Below the pieces are notes generated by a model. The model was given only the letters and a program-made list of their open reading frames with translations, was not told the DNA's origin and ran no database searches. Below are positions 11,389 through 21,628 of a DNA stretch of 64,000 bases, in pieces (position 1 is the first letter of the stretch; each line of letters starts with the position of its first letter). Position numbers and translations under genes: made by a program. The stretch is from Pomphorhynchus laevis (lineage: Eukaryota; Acanthocephala; Palaeacanthocephala; Echinorhynchida; Pomphorhynchidae). Location of the stretch: NCBI GenBank assembly GCA_012934845.2, contig WNNJ02000901.1:62001-126000 (forward strand), read 5' to 3'.

Positions 11389-11419
11389 CTACTGACGAAG
11401 GGGTAACCTTCGTCAGTAG
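11389..11419. repeat. Perfect 13-bp hairpin
   Basis: CTACTGACGAAGG at 11389-11401 and its exact reverse complement at 11407-11419 are separated by GGTAA. A third related piece, GGTTACCCCTT, lies just upstream near 11363, as if copied more than once. No U-tract follows, so I do not call a terminator. The rest of 11420-11940 is AT-rich with no other feature. Confidence 0.6.
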
Positions 11420-11940
11420 CAATCGGATGTATGGAATAGAGAAGAATATATAAATAAAGGAAAGAGCAGTTACAAAGTGACAGTTATAAAATAAGTAATG
11501 AAATTGAATTATATATAATTGTTGTATAACCGGTATGATTGGATGTTCTTCACCTGCACGAAATCAAAGATATTTAAAACGTTGCGTTTATAAGATATTG
11601 TCTTTTATAATATTATATATAATATTATGATAGAAAATATTTTGTTTCAAATTGAAATTATTTTAACTGAAATTATTACTGATTTCAAATTTAATCAGTT
11701 TTAATAGGACATGTGCACCTTTAAATATAAAAACCTACTTTAATATGCAACTACTTGCTATTTCCAATGATAATTGGGAATATCAAGTGATTGTTAAGTA
11801 TATGTAATCTGTAATCATTGATTATTAAAAATTGAATAAGATTTCGTTCTGTGCATAATTTTTACTATTTAACATTATTTCAAAAACTTGTAAATAAAAC
11901 AAAATATATTCAAATTTATTATTCATTTATTAAGTTAAGA

Positions 11941-12660
11941 ATGCGTGGACTAATTACAAAATATAAAATACAAAAACTCATTATGCTAACAATTTGCGTG
12001 TGGTTGGTTATATATTACAACAAAATTATTGCGAACAATCAAACGTTCACTAGTTTTGAACTGCCTGAATATCTTACAGTTGAAGATATTTCTACTGATG
12101 GTAGGTATGTTGAAAATTATGATCAAAAATGTCGAGATGGATATGTTATACGTTGGAGCAGTTTAAAAAAAACAGAAAGAAGTGAAAATGCACCAACTAT
12201 TATATCCTATAACAGACGAACTGAATCTGCTGTGCCAACATTTAACCGATTTCCGCCATTTGTTGTGATGTACACTATTGAATCACCTCCGCATGCCTGG
12301 AAACGTTCCGAATACTACGATTTTTCAATTACTTATGATTGGGAAGTTTCTTATCCATTCGCACATACATATTTCTCAAATATTGACATATACTTGAAAG
12401 CATTGCTCGTAACACCTCAAAACACAGAGTTAAGAAAAGAAATTGTATGGCTATGCGGAAATTGTCAACCTTTTAATAAAAGGATTTTATTTGTCAAAGA
12501 ACTTATGAACTATTTACACGTGGACAGTTACGGTCTTTGCTTAAACAACGTCGGTACACGACGTCGCTACAAAGGGAACTCGATTGAACTTTATGAATCG
12601 TACAGATATATAATTGCAATAGAGAATTCAAATTGCAAAAATTACGTAACTGAAAAGTTT
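11941..12660 (+). CDS. Alpha-1,3-fucosyltransferase (GT10), N-terminal part
   Basis: A Golgi type II membrane enzyme that moves fucose from GDP-fucose to N-glycan or other acceptors. The ATG at 11941 is favoured because a membrane anchor follows at once (KLIMLTICVWLVIYY, residues about 17-31), although the frame is open from 11851. The GT10 N-terminal domain shows VVMYTIESPPHAW. The catalytic domain shows KEIVWLCGNCQPFNKR, then YLHVDSYGLC, then YRYIIAIENSNCKNYVTEKF, the nucleotide-sugar binding signature. After TTT at 12658-12660 homology stops; the frame runs on to 12735 without family likeness. The missing remainder is found at 21629-22105. Confidence 0.85.
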
Positions 12661-12967
12661 AGCTTAATCATTTTCAATGAAAATATAATCAGGAATGATT
12701 TAGCAGTAATTAAATTTAACATCTATAATAAATAACACTTAGACCTCAGTATTCTATAAAGAGTAAATAACTTTTACACGGATAATTATTTATATCATAA
12801 AATTAATTGTATTGCTAAAATGAATTCAAATATTAATTACTAAAAGGTTGGAAAAATAAACTTTTGTAAATTTGGAAATCATGTATATTTTTAAATGATG
12901 GTAATACAATTGCTTGCATTTGGATTAAACGCTATCAGTAATTATGAAAAACACTTACTCGGATAGC
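12661..12967. other. Sequence between fucosyltransferase part 1 and LINE-A
   Basis: No coding likeness. At 12664-12685 lies TTAATCATTTTCAATGAAAA (plus TA), which is repeated in inverted form at 21605-21625, just before the second half of the fucosyltransferase. This is a candidate terminal inverted repeat of an insertion (see findings). Confidence 0.45.
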
Positions 12968-12972
12968 AAAAA

Positions 12973-14178
12973 ATGAGTAAATTTAGCATGTCGGAGCGTT
13001 CAAAGAACTCAATGAAAACTAATTTTCCTGCCAATGCAATAAACGAGGTAAGTAGAGATTTAGGTTCTCTTGTATATATTCCGGAGGGTGAACTTCCCCC
13101 GGTACCAAAATTATCCAACCTGGTGATTATCAGACTTTTGGTGCCTCTGGAAAGGCAGAACATGTTCAATGTTTTTATAAGAGGCTTTGCTCATCGATTT
13201 AAAAAAAGGATATTGTTCAATGCGATTAAATATTATGAATCTGAGATTAAAATCTCATTCTGCACTCCTGATCTCGCAATGTCGTACGTAGACTACTTTA
13301 AAAAAGAGCATTCGGAACAAGGCATAATTGCTTCCAAACCAATCCTGGCAACAATAAAGATAAATAATATGCCCACATACATTTCAGAAGAAGATATATC
13401 AGCCCTAGAAACTGATTACAAAATCTCTAACGTGCGCTTTATAAAAGGGATTAAAGGCTTCCCCATTCCCGTTGCGTTCTGCAATGCCCCTGTTGATGAA
13501 GCTCTAAAACTATCGATTTCAACATGCAATCCTTTTATGGGGTATAATTTGAGATTTTCAATAATCGAAACCGACTCACTAACGTACCCTCACTGCAACA
13601 ATTGTCATCAGTGGGGGCATTGGTCCACTGGATGTTCTTTACCACATAAGTGCGGCGTGTGTGGTACAACTGCTATACATCCTGAGAAGTGCGAAAGTAA
13701 GCCATTTTGCGCAAACTGCGGTGGTGAGCACCCCGCATGGTCAAAAAAATGTAAAATCTTTAAGGCGTACCAAAAGAGACACAGGGGTGTAACAGCAAAA
13801 CCGACTAGCTTCGTGGAAGCTGTATCGTCTAACAAGAATGACGACAGGATGCCGGACACAGAAATTCTTAAACTTATTGAAATGCAGCATCAGGCATCAA
13901 TGATTCAACTTGAAAAATTGGTCCAAAAATTGGTGGGTCAATTAGCGGAATCCTTCCGTTCTCCTCCTTCTGGGAAGACCAACAATATTAAGAAGCCACC
14001 AAAATCTAAGAAACGAAACGGGTCAGCGCTAAGCATAGCCGCTCTGAAGCTTGCTCGGAAGGATTCGATTTGGGCTATGGCTAACGAGGGAAATGAAGAT
14101 ATCGCCCGTGGGCAAGCGACTCCATTTGTCGTGACGGGAAGCGGTAAAGGCGACTTTTCCGCCTCTAGTTGCGACTAG
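12973..14178 (+). CDS. LINE-A ORF1, gag-like protein with zinc knuckles (intact)
   Basis: An open frame of 401 codons. The N-terminal part (residues about 45-190) resembles the RRM-like nucleic-acid-binding region of Jockey/I-type ORF1 proteins (PKLSNLVIIRLLVPLERQ, LATIKINNMPTYIS). The middle has three Cys-rich knuckles, CNNCHQWGHWSTGC, CGVCGTTAIHPEKC and CANCGGEHPAWSKKC (residues about 205-260), typical of non-LTR gag proteins that coat element RNA. The C-terminal third is Lys-rich with a predicted helix (LIEMQHQASMIQLEKLV). The first ATG of the copy is used as start. The copy at 16249 has one A fewer in an A-run, which breaks its frame; this one is whole. Confidence 0.9.
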   Translation: MSKFSMSERSKNSMKTNFPANAINEVSRDLGSLVYIPEGELPPVPKLSNLVIIRLLVPLERQNMFNVFIRGFAHRFKKRILFNAIKYYESEIKISFCTPDLAMSYVDYFKKEHSEQGIIASKPILATIKINNMPTYISEEDISALETDYKISNVRFIKGIKGFPIPVAFCNAPVDEALKLSISTCNPFMGYNLRFSIIETDSLTYPHCNNCHQWGHWSTGCSLPHKCGVCGTTAIHPEKCESKPFCANCGGEHPAWSKKCKIFKAYQKRHRGVTAKPTSFVEAVSSNKNDDRMPDTEILKLIEMQHQASMIQLEKLVQKLVGQLAESFRSPPSGKTNNIKKPPKSKKRNGSALSIAALKLARKDSIWAMANEGNEDIARGQATPFVVTGSGKGDFSASSCD

Positions 14179-14330
14179 GTGGAGGGCGTCCCACTTCGGT
14201 AACACTTACGCAATGGAAAGTAATCAAGGACCTTTTTCACTGAATATCCTTTAGTGGAATTCGAGAGGTGCTTCCGCCCTTAGCCTTCTATCTGGTAGAG
14301 ATACAGATGTTATAGTCCTTCAGGAGACGC

Positions 14331-14364
14331 GGTCTATCCGTCTCCCCCAGGAGACGGATAGACC
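14331..14364. repeat. Perfect 15-bp hairpin at an element junction
   Basis: GGTCTATCCGTCTCC (14331-14345), loop CCCA, then the exact reverse complement (14350-14364). In the longer LINE-A copy, the left arm is followed by normal ORF2 sequence. The right arm is thus an inverted duplicate made when the copy formed. Confidence 0.9.
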
Positions 14365-15804
14365 AATCCCACCTTGGTGTAACTTTAGGAGTAGGGATCT
14401 ATCTGTTACGGATATTCTTAACTCCTAGGGTCCACTCCCGGGCATCTCCAAATCCGTCGTTCCACTTTCTTCTCGGGTCTGTCAGCTTTTGACAGCTGAT
14501 GAGAGAAGAGAGGTGGCCGTCACAATGCTTTTTGCCTCCCCATGCGATGTAGCAGGCATCAATATTAGTAAGCGTGTTTTTATTCCTAAGAAAAAATCCT
14601 GTTCATGCCATAAATATCTGCGACCCATTTCTATTCAAAATGCCCTCGTGTCAATTTACGAAAAAGCGCTTGCGCGTAAAATCCGCGACCATTAAAGTAG
14701 GCGTAATTCGGTCCCTTTAGGTTGTCATGGGTTCGTTAAAGGTCGCTCGGTTTATTCAGCAGTAGGTGAAGTGGAACAAGTTTGTCGGAAGAATAGCTAT
14801 CGTTTAGTTGTGGCTGTTTTCATCGACTTTTCTGCTGCATTTGACCGTATCTCCATTTCCTTTGTGATATCTTCTCTCAGGTCCCTCGTGTTGCCTGCGA
14901 GAATTGTGAACAGGGTGGAGATTCTGCTGTACACCAAGCGATTTTACTATGAAGACGACCCTGATGCACGTCAGTTCTACCCTATTACGGGTGTGCCTCA
15001 AGGTTCCCCACTTTCTCCTATCTTATATCTTGCTGCCTCCATTGAACTCTTATAAATATTTAAACATAAACAACGTCTAGTGGTGTTCACTGATTATACC
15101 ACAGCCCTGTTCACTGGACACAGGTGTAAAGACGTAGTCTCTGACATCAGCCGTTTCTTGTTAAGATTAAAAGACCAGTTACCCATATCCAATCTTATTT
15201 TAAGCTCCGCCGAATCGCTGCCGGTTGTCTTTCATGGCACCCCTGCAACTAAGAAAAAACTTAAGAGATTAGCACTCTCCGCGCTCTCCTCCATATTTGC
15301 CTCTGAACCACTTCCCACCTTTACAAGTCGAGTAAAATACCTGGGGTTCACCGTTACGGTGAAAAAACGTATCCTGAAGAAAGCTAGGTGGGCCCTGAAA
15401 CGGGCTCAGCATCTGTCATTGAAAGGGAAAACCCAGGTGCGCCTTTAGGGTACCTGGGCTATCTCGGGATTAGTCTTCTTTTCGAGAGGACGTCCCCCTG
15501 AGCAAAGGCTAAGGTTTCTTAAGCTCCTCTTCTCTCGTTTACCCAGAATAGTCCGCGCCGATTGGATTCTTCGGGGGGGGGGTGAGATACCCCGGGTGGT
15601 TCAGTCGGAAGGCGGCGTGTTGAATTGGTTGGGGGACTCAGATCCCTCTGGATTTGAGGCCGTAAAAGTTGGAATAAGAAGACCAGTGCAAATTGCATTC
15701 GTTGGAAGATTTGGTCGTACTTACTATTTTGTTAATTATGTTATCTAGTTTTTTATTTTTTTTAATCGGTTGTATTTTTTAATAAAACCCTTATTTATTT
15801 ATAA
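14363..15804 (+). mobile_element. LINE-A 3' fragment, duplicate of 2455-3893
   Basis: Near-identical to the fragment at 2424-3893 (only a handful of differences, for example at 14666, 15080, 15089 and 15211). It has the same RT blocks (14489-14695, 14771-15055, 15080-15448), the same in-frame stops and the same loss of the second catalytic Asp (FTDYTT). Sharing of these defects shows that it arose by copying an already dead element, not by fresh retrotransposition. Confidence 0.9.
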
Positions 15805-16244
15805 ATTTCGCAGTTGTTAACAGTTTCCCATTTTATTCAGAATTCTGTAGTAAATCTGAAAATCGCTAAAGTTGGTTCTAAATTCAAGTTTGGCTTTATT
15901 TGCCAAGTCATTAAAGCTGTTAGTAACTTTTGCAAGTGTACTGCAAGTCAAGAAAATCTTGTACTGGTCGACTAATAGTTAGTACAAATGGAAGCATAAC
16001 TGAGAAGCTAAGTAAGCACATAAATAGACTTATGAAACCTCTAGTTTTTGAAGTTCCATCATACATTTAATCAACGGATCATTTTATCGATTGCCTAAAA
16101 TGTTTCACGAATGATATTGACATGGAAACTTTCGCACTAACAATGAACATTGAATCATTGTATACATGCATTGATCACGATGATGGAATAAATACGGTAC
16201 TACAATGTACGAAAAGTCGTAATTGGCCGTACAACAAGATGAAC
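15805..16244 (+). pseudogene. PLE reverse transcriptase scrap, duplicate of 3894-4333
   Basis: The same sequence as 3894-4333, including MNIESLYTCIDHDDGINTV. It ends abruptly at AACAAGATGAAC, where the next LINE-A copy starts. Confidence 0.65.
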
Positions 16245-16248
16245 ACAA

Positions 16249-17453
16249 ATGAGTAAATTTAGCATGTCGGAGCGTTCAAAGAACTTAATGAAAACTAATT
16301 TTCCTGCCAATGCAATAAACGAGGTAAGTGGAGATTTAGGTTCTCTTGAATATATTCCGGAGGGTGAACTTCCCCCGGTACCAAAATTATCCAACCTGGT
16401 GATTATCAGACTTTTGGTGCCTCTGGAAAGGCAGAACATGTTCAATGTTTTTATAAGAGGCTTTGCTCATCGATTTAAAAAAGGATATTGTTCAATGCGA
16501 TTAAATATTATGAATCTGAGATTAAAATATCATTCTGCACTCCTGATCTCGCAATGTCGTACGTAGACTACTTTAAAAAAGAGCATTCGGAACAAGGCAT
16601 AATTGCTTCCAAACCAATCCTGGCAACAATAAAGATAAATAATATGCCCACATACATTTCAGAAGAAGATATATCAGCCCTAGAAACTGATTACAAAATC
16701 TCTAACGTGCGCTTTATAAAAGGGATTAAAGGCTTCCCCATTCCCGTTGCGTTCTGCAATGCCCCGGTTGATGAAGCTCAAAAACTATCGATTTCAACAT
16801 GCAATCCTTTTATGGGGTATAATTTGAGATTTTCAATAATCGAAACCGACTCACTAACGTACCCTCACTGCAACAATTGTCATCAGTGGGGGCATTGGTC
16901 CACTGGATGTTCTTTACCACATAAGTGCGGCGTGTGTGGTACAACTGCTATACATCCTGAGAAGTGCGAAAGTAAGCCATTTTGCGCAAACTGCGGTGGT
17001 GAGCACCCCGCATGGTCAAAAAAATGTAAAATCTTTAAGGCGTACCAAAAGAGACACAGGGGTGTAACAGCAAAACCGACTAGCTTCGTGGAAGCTGTAT
17101 CGTCTAACAAGAATGACGACAGGATGCCGGACACAGAAATTCTTAAACTTATTGAAATGCAGCATCAGGCATCAATGATTCAACTTGAAAAATTGGTCCA
17201 AAAATTGGTGGGTCAATTAGCGGAATCCTTCCGTTCTCCTCCTTCTGGGAAGACCAACAATATTAAGAAGCCACCAAAATCTAAGAAACGAAACGGGTCA
17301 GCGCTAAGCATAGCCGCTCTGAAGCTTGCTCGGAAGGATTCGATTTGGGCTCTGGCTAACGAGGGAAATGAAGATATCGCCCGTGGGCAAGCGACTCCAT
17401 TTGTCGTGACGGGAAGCGGTAAAGGCGACTTTTCCGCCTCTAGTTGCGACTAG
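16249..17453 (+). pseudogene. LINE-A ORF1 with one frameshift
   Basis: The same protein as 12973-14178, starting at ATG 16249. One A is missing in the A-run near 16480, so the first frame leaves register there and closes at 16564-16566. The rest, open from 16488, carries the RRM-like end, the three zinc knuckles and the Lys-rich tail to 17453. Apart from this slip the two copies differ little. Confidence 0.9.
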
Positions 17454-17487
17454 GTGGAGGGCGTCCCACTTCGGTAACACTTACGCA

Positions 17488-19944
17488 ATGGGAAGTAATC
17501 AAGGACCTTTTTCACTGAATATCCTTCAGTGGAATTCGGGAGGTGCTTCCGCCCTTAGCCTTCTATCTGGTAGAGATGCAGATGTTATAGTCCTTCAGGA
17601 GACGCGGTCTATCCGTCTCCCCCAGGATATTACTCGATTTATCCCTAAGCACATATACACCCACTTTACTCCTTACATAACCCCCCCTCACTCCTTTTCA
17701 TCACAAGGTCTTTTAACCCTAGTAAAAAGCTCCTTAAGATCATCCCTCCTATTAAACTACTCTTGTCCAGCCCTATCTTGTTTAGCTATATCACTTTGTA
17801 AGAACGGTAAGCGTATAAGCATAGCCAATGTCTATATTCGGCCAGGAGAAATTCACAAAAACCGTGACCTCCTGGATCAAATATTGGGGAGCGGTTATGA
17901 CATGTTACTTGGTGACTTCAACGACAGAACTGGTCGTTGGATTAATGCAGCACTCCGCAGAGCAAGGATCGACTATCTTATTCATAAACCACCTTCCCCA
18001 ACCTTTCATTGCTCTACAACAAATTCTCTCCTCGACATATTACTGCTACATAAGATGTGGTTGTTGAAACCCATTTGCACCGAGCAGTCGCGTCAACAAC
18101 AGACCACCTCTCATGACCTAATTCGCTGGCGGCTAGAGGACGATACGTTGCTTAGAAGAAGGTTTCACTTTGATCCTATTAGAGTGGCCTTCTTTCAGGC
18201 AGCTATCCAACTCTTCCCCAGAATTGGAATTGAGAGTTTGACCGAATTTAATTCCTACCTCTCATCGCAAGCTACCGCGATCCTTTCGACTACCTATAAA
18301 GGTCGAATATACAATCCTACTCCAACAAAGCTCAAGGTCCTAGCTAAAATGTTACACCTTCCCAATCTCTCTGTTTCCGCCAGACATATCCTCTCGAATG
18401 AATATTGGAGCTCTAGATATAGGCTCCAGCTGAGCAGGGATAGGGCAAGCATTGTTCACCAAAACCATTCTCAGGCTTCCTTCTGGAAGATATTCAAGAA
18501 GGAGAAATTTGTTTGCTGGAAGGATAGAGCCTTGGTTTGGATTGGTAGCATAGGCCTTGACAAAGTTTTAGAGGAGTCACTTTCCTTACACAATTATGGA
18601 GCCACTCATTCTCCCCAACCAATCCCGCCTTGGTGTGACTTCAGGAGTAGGGACTTGTCTGTTACAGATATCCTTAACTCCTGGGGACCACTCCCGGGCA
18701 CCTCCAAATCCCACGCGCCACTCACCACTCGTGTCTGTCAGCTTTTGACATACAGTCAGAGAAAGGAGGTCGCCATCACAATGCTATTAGCCTCCCCGTC
18801 TGACATAGCGGAAATCAACATCAGCCGTCGAGTTTTTTACCTAAAAAGAGATTAATCACTTGTCCTAAAGATCTGCGGCCCATCTCGATTCAAAACGCCC
18901 TCATATCCATCTACGAGAAATCGCTTGCGCGTAGAATCCGCGTTCATTTATGTAGGCGTAATTTGATCCCACCGAGTTTTCATGGGTTTGTCAAAGGGCG
19001 CTCGGTCCATTCAGCAATTGGTGAAGTGCATCAGTTTTGTCAGGATAATAGTCATCAGCTTGCTGTGGCTGTTTTTCTTGATTTTTCAGCTGCATTTGAC
19101 CGGATCTCCATTCCCTTCGTTATCTCCTCTCTCAGGTCCCTCGGGTTGCCTGCGAGAATTGTTAACAGGGTGGAGATATTGTTGTACACCAAGCGGTTCT
19201 ACTATGAAGACGACCCTGATGCGCGTCAGTTCTACCCTATTACAGGTGTACCTCAAGGATCCCCACTTTCTCCTATCTTATATCTTGCTGCATCCATTGT
19301 ATTATTCAAGAATTTTAAACGTGATCAACATCTAGTGGTATATGCTGATGATACCACAGCCTTGTTCTCTGTACGCAGGTGCAAAGATGTAATCTCTGAC
19401 ATCAGCCGTTTCTTTTAAGATTAAAAGATCAGTTGCCCCCATCCAATCTTATTTTAAACTCCTCTAAATCACAGGTGGTTGTCTTTAATGGCGTTCCTGC
19501 CACCAAAAAGAAACTTAAGAGACTAGCACTCTCTACACTCTCCTCCATTTTGCAGCATCAACCACTCCCATCTTCACGAGTCGAGTAAAATATCTGGGGT
19601 TCACCGTTACGGTGAATTGGTCGGCGAAAGCTGACCTGGATAGACTTAAACGTATCCTGAAGAAAGCTAGGTGGGCTCTGAAACGGGCCCAGCATCTGTC
19701 ATTGAATGGGATAACCCAAGTGCGCCTCTGGGGTACTTGGGCTATCTCGGGATTAGTCTTCTTCTCACGAGGACGTCCCCCAGAACAAAGACTAAGGTTT
19801 CTCAAGCTCCTCATCTCGAGATTACCAACCATAGTCCGCCTTGACTGGACTCTTAGGTGTGTGAGAGACCCCGAATGGTTCAGTCAGAGGGCGGCGCGCT
19901 GGTGCGGCCGAGGGGCTCAGATCCCTCTGGACCTGAGGCCGTGA
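17488..19944 (+). pseudogene. LINE-A ORF2, endonuclease plus reverse transcriptase, frameshifted
   Basis: ATG at 17488. Residues about 1-230 form an APE-type endonuclease: LNILQWNSGG, VIVLQETRS, MLLGDFNDRTGRW and TTSHDLIRW at the usual SDH position. A linker leads to the RT. A frameshift near 18840 closes the first frame at 18855. RT motifs continue at 18963-19418: FLDFSAAFDRIS, GVPQGSPLSPILY, LVVYADDTTALF with both catalytic Asp. After another shift the thumb and C-terminus lie at 19612-19944 (LKKARWALKRAQHLSL). The enzyme would nick target DNA and prime cDNA there. At least two shifts make this copy inactive. Confidence 0.85.
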
Positions 19945-20055
19945 ATATAAGTTGAAGATTCCAAAATACACGTCGTGAACAGTTTCTATTTTAAGTTGTC
20001 TTTTGCATGTTTTTGTTTCTTAAGTTTTTATCAGTTATATAGTTATTAATAAAAC

Positions 20056-20076
20056 CCTTACTTACTTACTTACTTA
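20056..20076 (+). repeat. (CTTA)n tail of LINE-A
   Basis: About five CTTA units directly follow AATAAAACCC, marking the 3' end of the element. The fragments at 3893 and 15804 end in TTATTTATTTA at the same place, a decayed version. The next 138 bp (20077-20214) have no counterpart in duplicate copy 1 and are unassigned. Confidence 0.75.
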
Positions 20077-20214
20077 GTAATTATTGTTATGTGGTGTTGT
20101 CACAACCCATCTTAGTAGTGGGTAAACTGCGCACAAATGTTGTGAATTTTCATTTAATTTTTACATCTCCGGTGTTAGATTCTTTCCATCTCCTCCTTAA
20201 TCTTGTTCGTCAAA

Positions 20215-21044
20215 ACGCTTGGTACTCTTTGTGATTCATCGATGAACGTAAAGGGTTTACTAAAATTGCATAAATATTCAAAAATATGAATAAATTCTAA
20301 TAAAATAATAATCAAACTGTTGACAGAACAAACAACTAAAAATAGTTCGATAAATGTTTCTTCATTACATGCAAATTTTTGAAAACTTACAATAAAACAA
20401 GACAATTATCACATCTGACTTAGTTGATTAAGATATTCTTTGAAAATTTAAATATGCGATTTTTCAAAGTTCTACCTTTGGATTATCACGGAATATTGAA
20501 AGCTAAAATTTGTAAATTGCATATAATTTAAAAAAGCATTGTATAAATGAAACGATTATTTTTAAAAATAACTTGTCTTATTAACATTTCACTAACGCCC
20601 TTAAAAAACAACTTTAAAGTCATTAGATTGCGTCGGTATAAAATCAGTCAATAGATTGGTATGAATTAAAAATAGAATAAAATTGTGTTCTTATAAAAAT
20701 TACATATTAATAAATACTAGCGCTGTATATAATCGTTATGTTACCAATATCCTTCAAATTCTCACAGATAAATTAATCAGATTACTTAATTGAATCGAAG
20801 TACGTTGTACAGTGTAAGAATATAAAAGGAAATATATTATTACTAAAATTAATTAAAAACTAAGAATGTTGATTTAAAATTTTTGAATTTTAAGACAGGA
20901 TCAATCAAAACATAAAGTAGTATTATATTTCAATAGCTACTGTAATCGTCGTCAGAATGGCAAACGTTTTCCTGATGATGAAATAACGTGTTTTTCTGAT
21001 GGAAAAATAGTTTTCACGTTCATTTTTATTAAGATAATATTTAT
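20215..21044. repeat. Duplicated noncoding segment D2, copy 2
   Basis: Matches 4434-5262 almost exactly. The match ends at AAGATAATATTTATG, where copy 1 has the PLE insertion instead. 21045-21604 is AT-rich and unassigned. Confidence 0.85.
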
Positions 21045-21604
21045 GAAGGATACCTGTTTTAATTTGGTGTTATAACTTCATAAGTAGAAATATGCAATAA
21101 AGTTACATATTTTGAACAATAAATGAATTTTAAATGAAAATAATTCAATCTTAAAATTTTTTATAACAAAGTATTGTTAAGAACTGAGTAATTAAAAATA
21201 TGTTTTGTTCAGTTAAGAAATATCTCAACACCAGAAACCTGTCAAGAGAATTCTTAACATAAGAGTTGAAGGATAAGCTGCAATACAAGCAAAAACAAGT
21301 TTTAAATATGACCATATTTATTTACAAAAGAAGTTTCGCTCTAGAAAGGTAATTGTTATCAATCACATGAGTTACAATTTAATGTTTAAATTAGCATAAA
21401 TTTCAGTGTATTTACTTAGGTAATAAATTGTGTAATGATTCAATTGTTAGAAATGTATAATTCAAATGTTTTAAATAAATAATGGGTTAAACCAGTTTGT
21501 TTATTAAAAACAAAAATTTATAAAAGAAAACCAAGACATGCATACAACTTAAATAATTATACGACTTTAAATATTATATACACGATTAAAGGTTATAAAA
21601 AAAT

Positions 21605-21625
21605 TATTTTCATTGATAATGATTA
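21605..21625. repeat. Inverted repeat end before fucosyltransferase part 2
   Basis: TATTTTCATTGATAATGATT (plus A) is the reverse complement of the block at 12664-12685 with one mismatch over 21 bp. It lies 3-4 bases before fucosyltransferase homology resumes, as the partner lies 3 bases after homology stops. Confidence 0.5.
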
Positions 21626-21628
21626 CAT

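Larger units (their letters stand above)
12968..14364 (+). mobile_element. LINE-A copy with complete ORF1, ORF2 ended by an inverted junction
   Basis: The copy begins within a few bases of the ORF1 ATG, as the copy at 16246 also does. It has a full ORF1, the short spacer, and only the first part of ORF2 (up to CCGTCTCCCCCAG). There a 15-bp inverted copy of the preceding sequence occurs (14350-14364), followed directly by LINE-A sequence from about 980 bp further along the element. The missing middle contains most of the endonuclease. The duplicated 3' fragment 14363-15804 therefore continues this copy in the same orientation. Confidence 0.8.
16246..20076 (+). mobile_element. LINE-A, longest copy (ORF1, endonuclease, RT, 3' end)
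   Basis: A Jockey/I-superfamily type non-LTR retrotransposon. It starts 3 bases before the ORF1 ATG, so the 5' UTR is absent or tiny. ORF1 is followed by a 34-nt gap and ORF2 with an APE-type endonuclease and RT, then a 3' UTR ending AATAAAACCC and a short (CTTA)n tail at 20056-20076. It sits between duplicated segments D1 and D2, which in the other copy (2424-5262) are separated by only about 100 bp, so it inserted after the duplication. Both ORFs carry small frameshifts. Other copies: 2424, 12968, 14363, 24579-29968 (antisense), 29975, and the more distant 40751-42715. Confidence 0.9.

Noticed and set aside
13608-13859. Open frames antisense to LINE-A ORF1 (also 16883-17134)
   Set aside because: Mirror of the zinc-knuckle region; identical in both LINE-A copies because the element is repeated, not because the frame is selected.
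19533-19832. Open frame antisense to the LINE-A RT thumb
   Set aside because: Shadow of the thumb coding region at 19612-19944.
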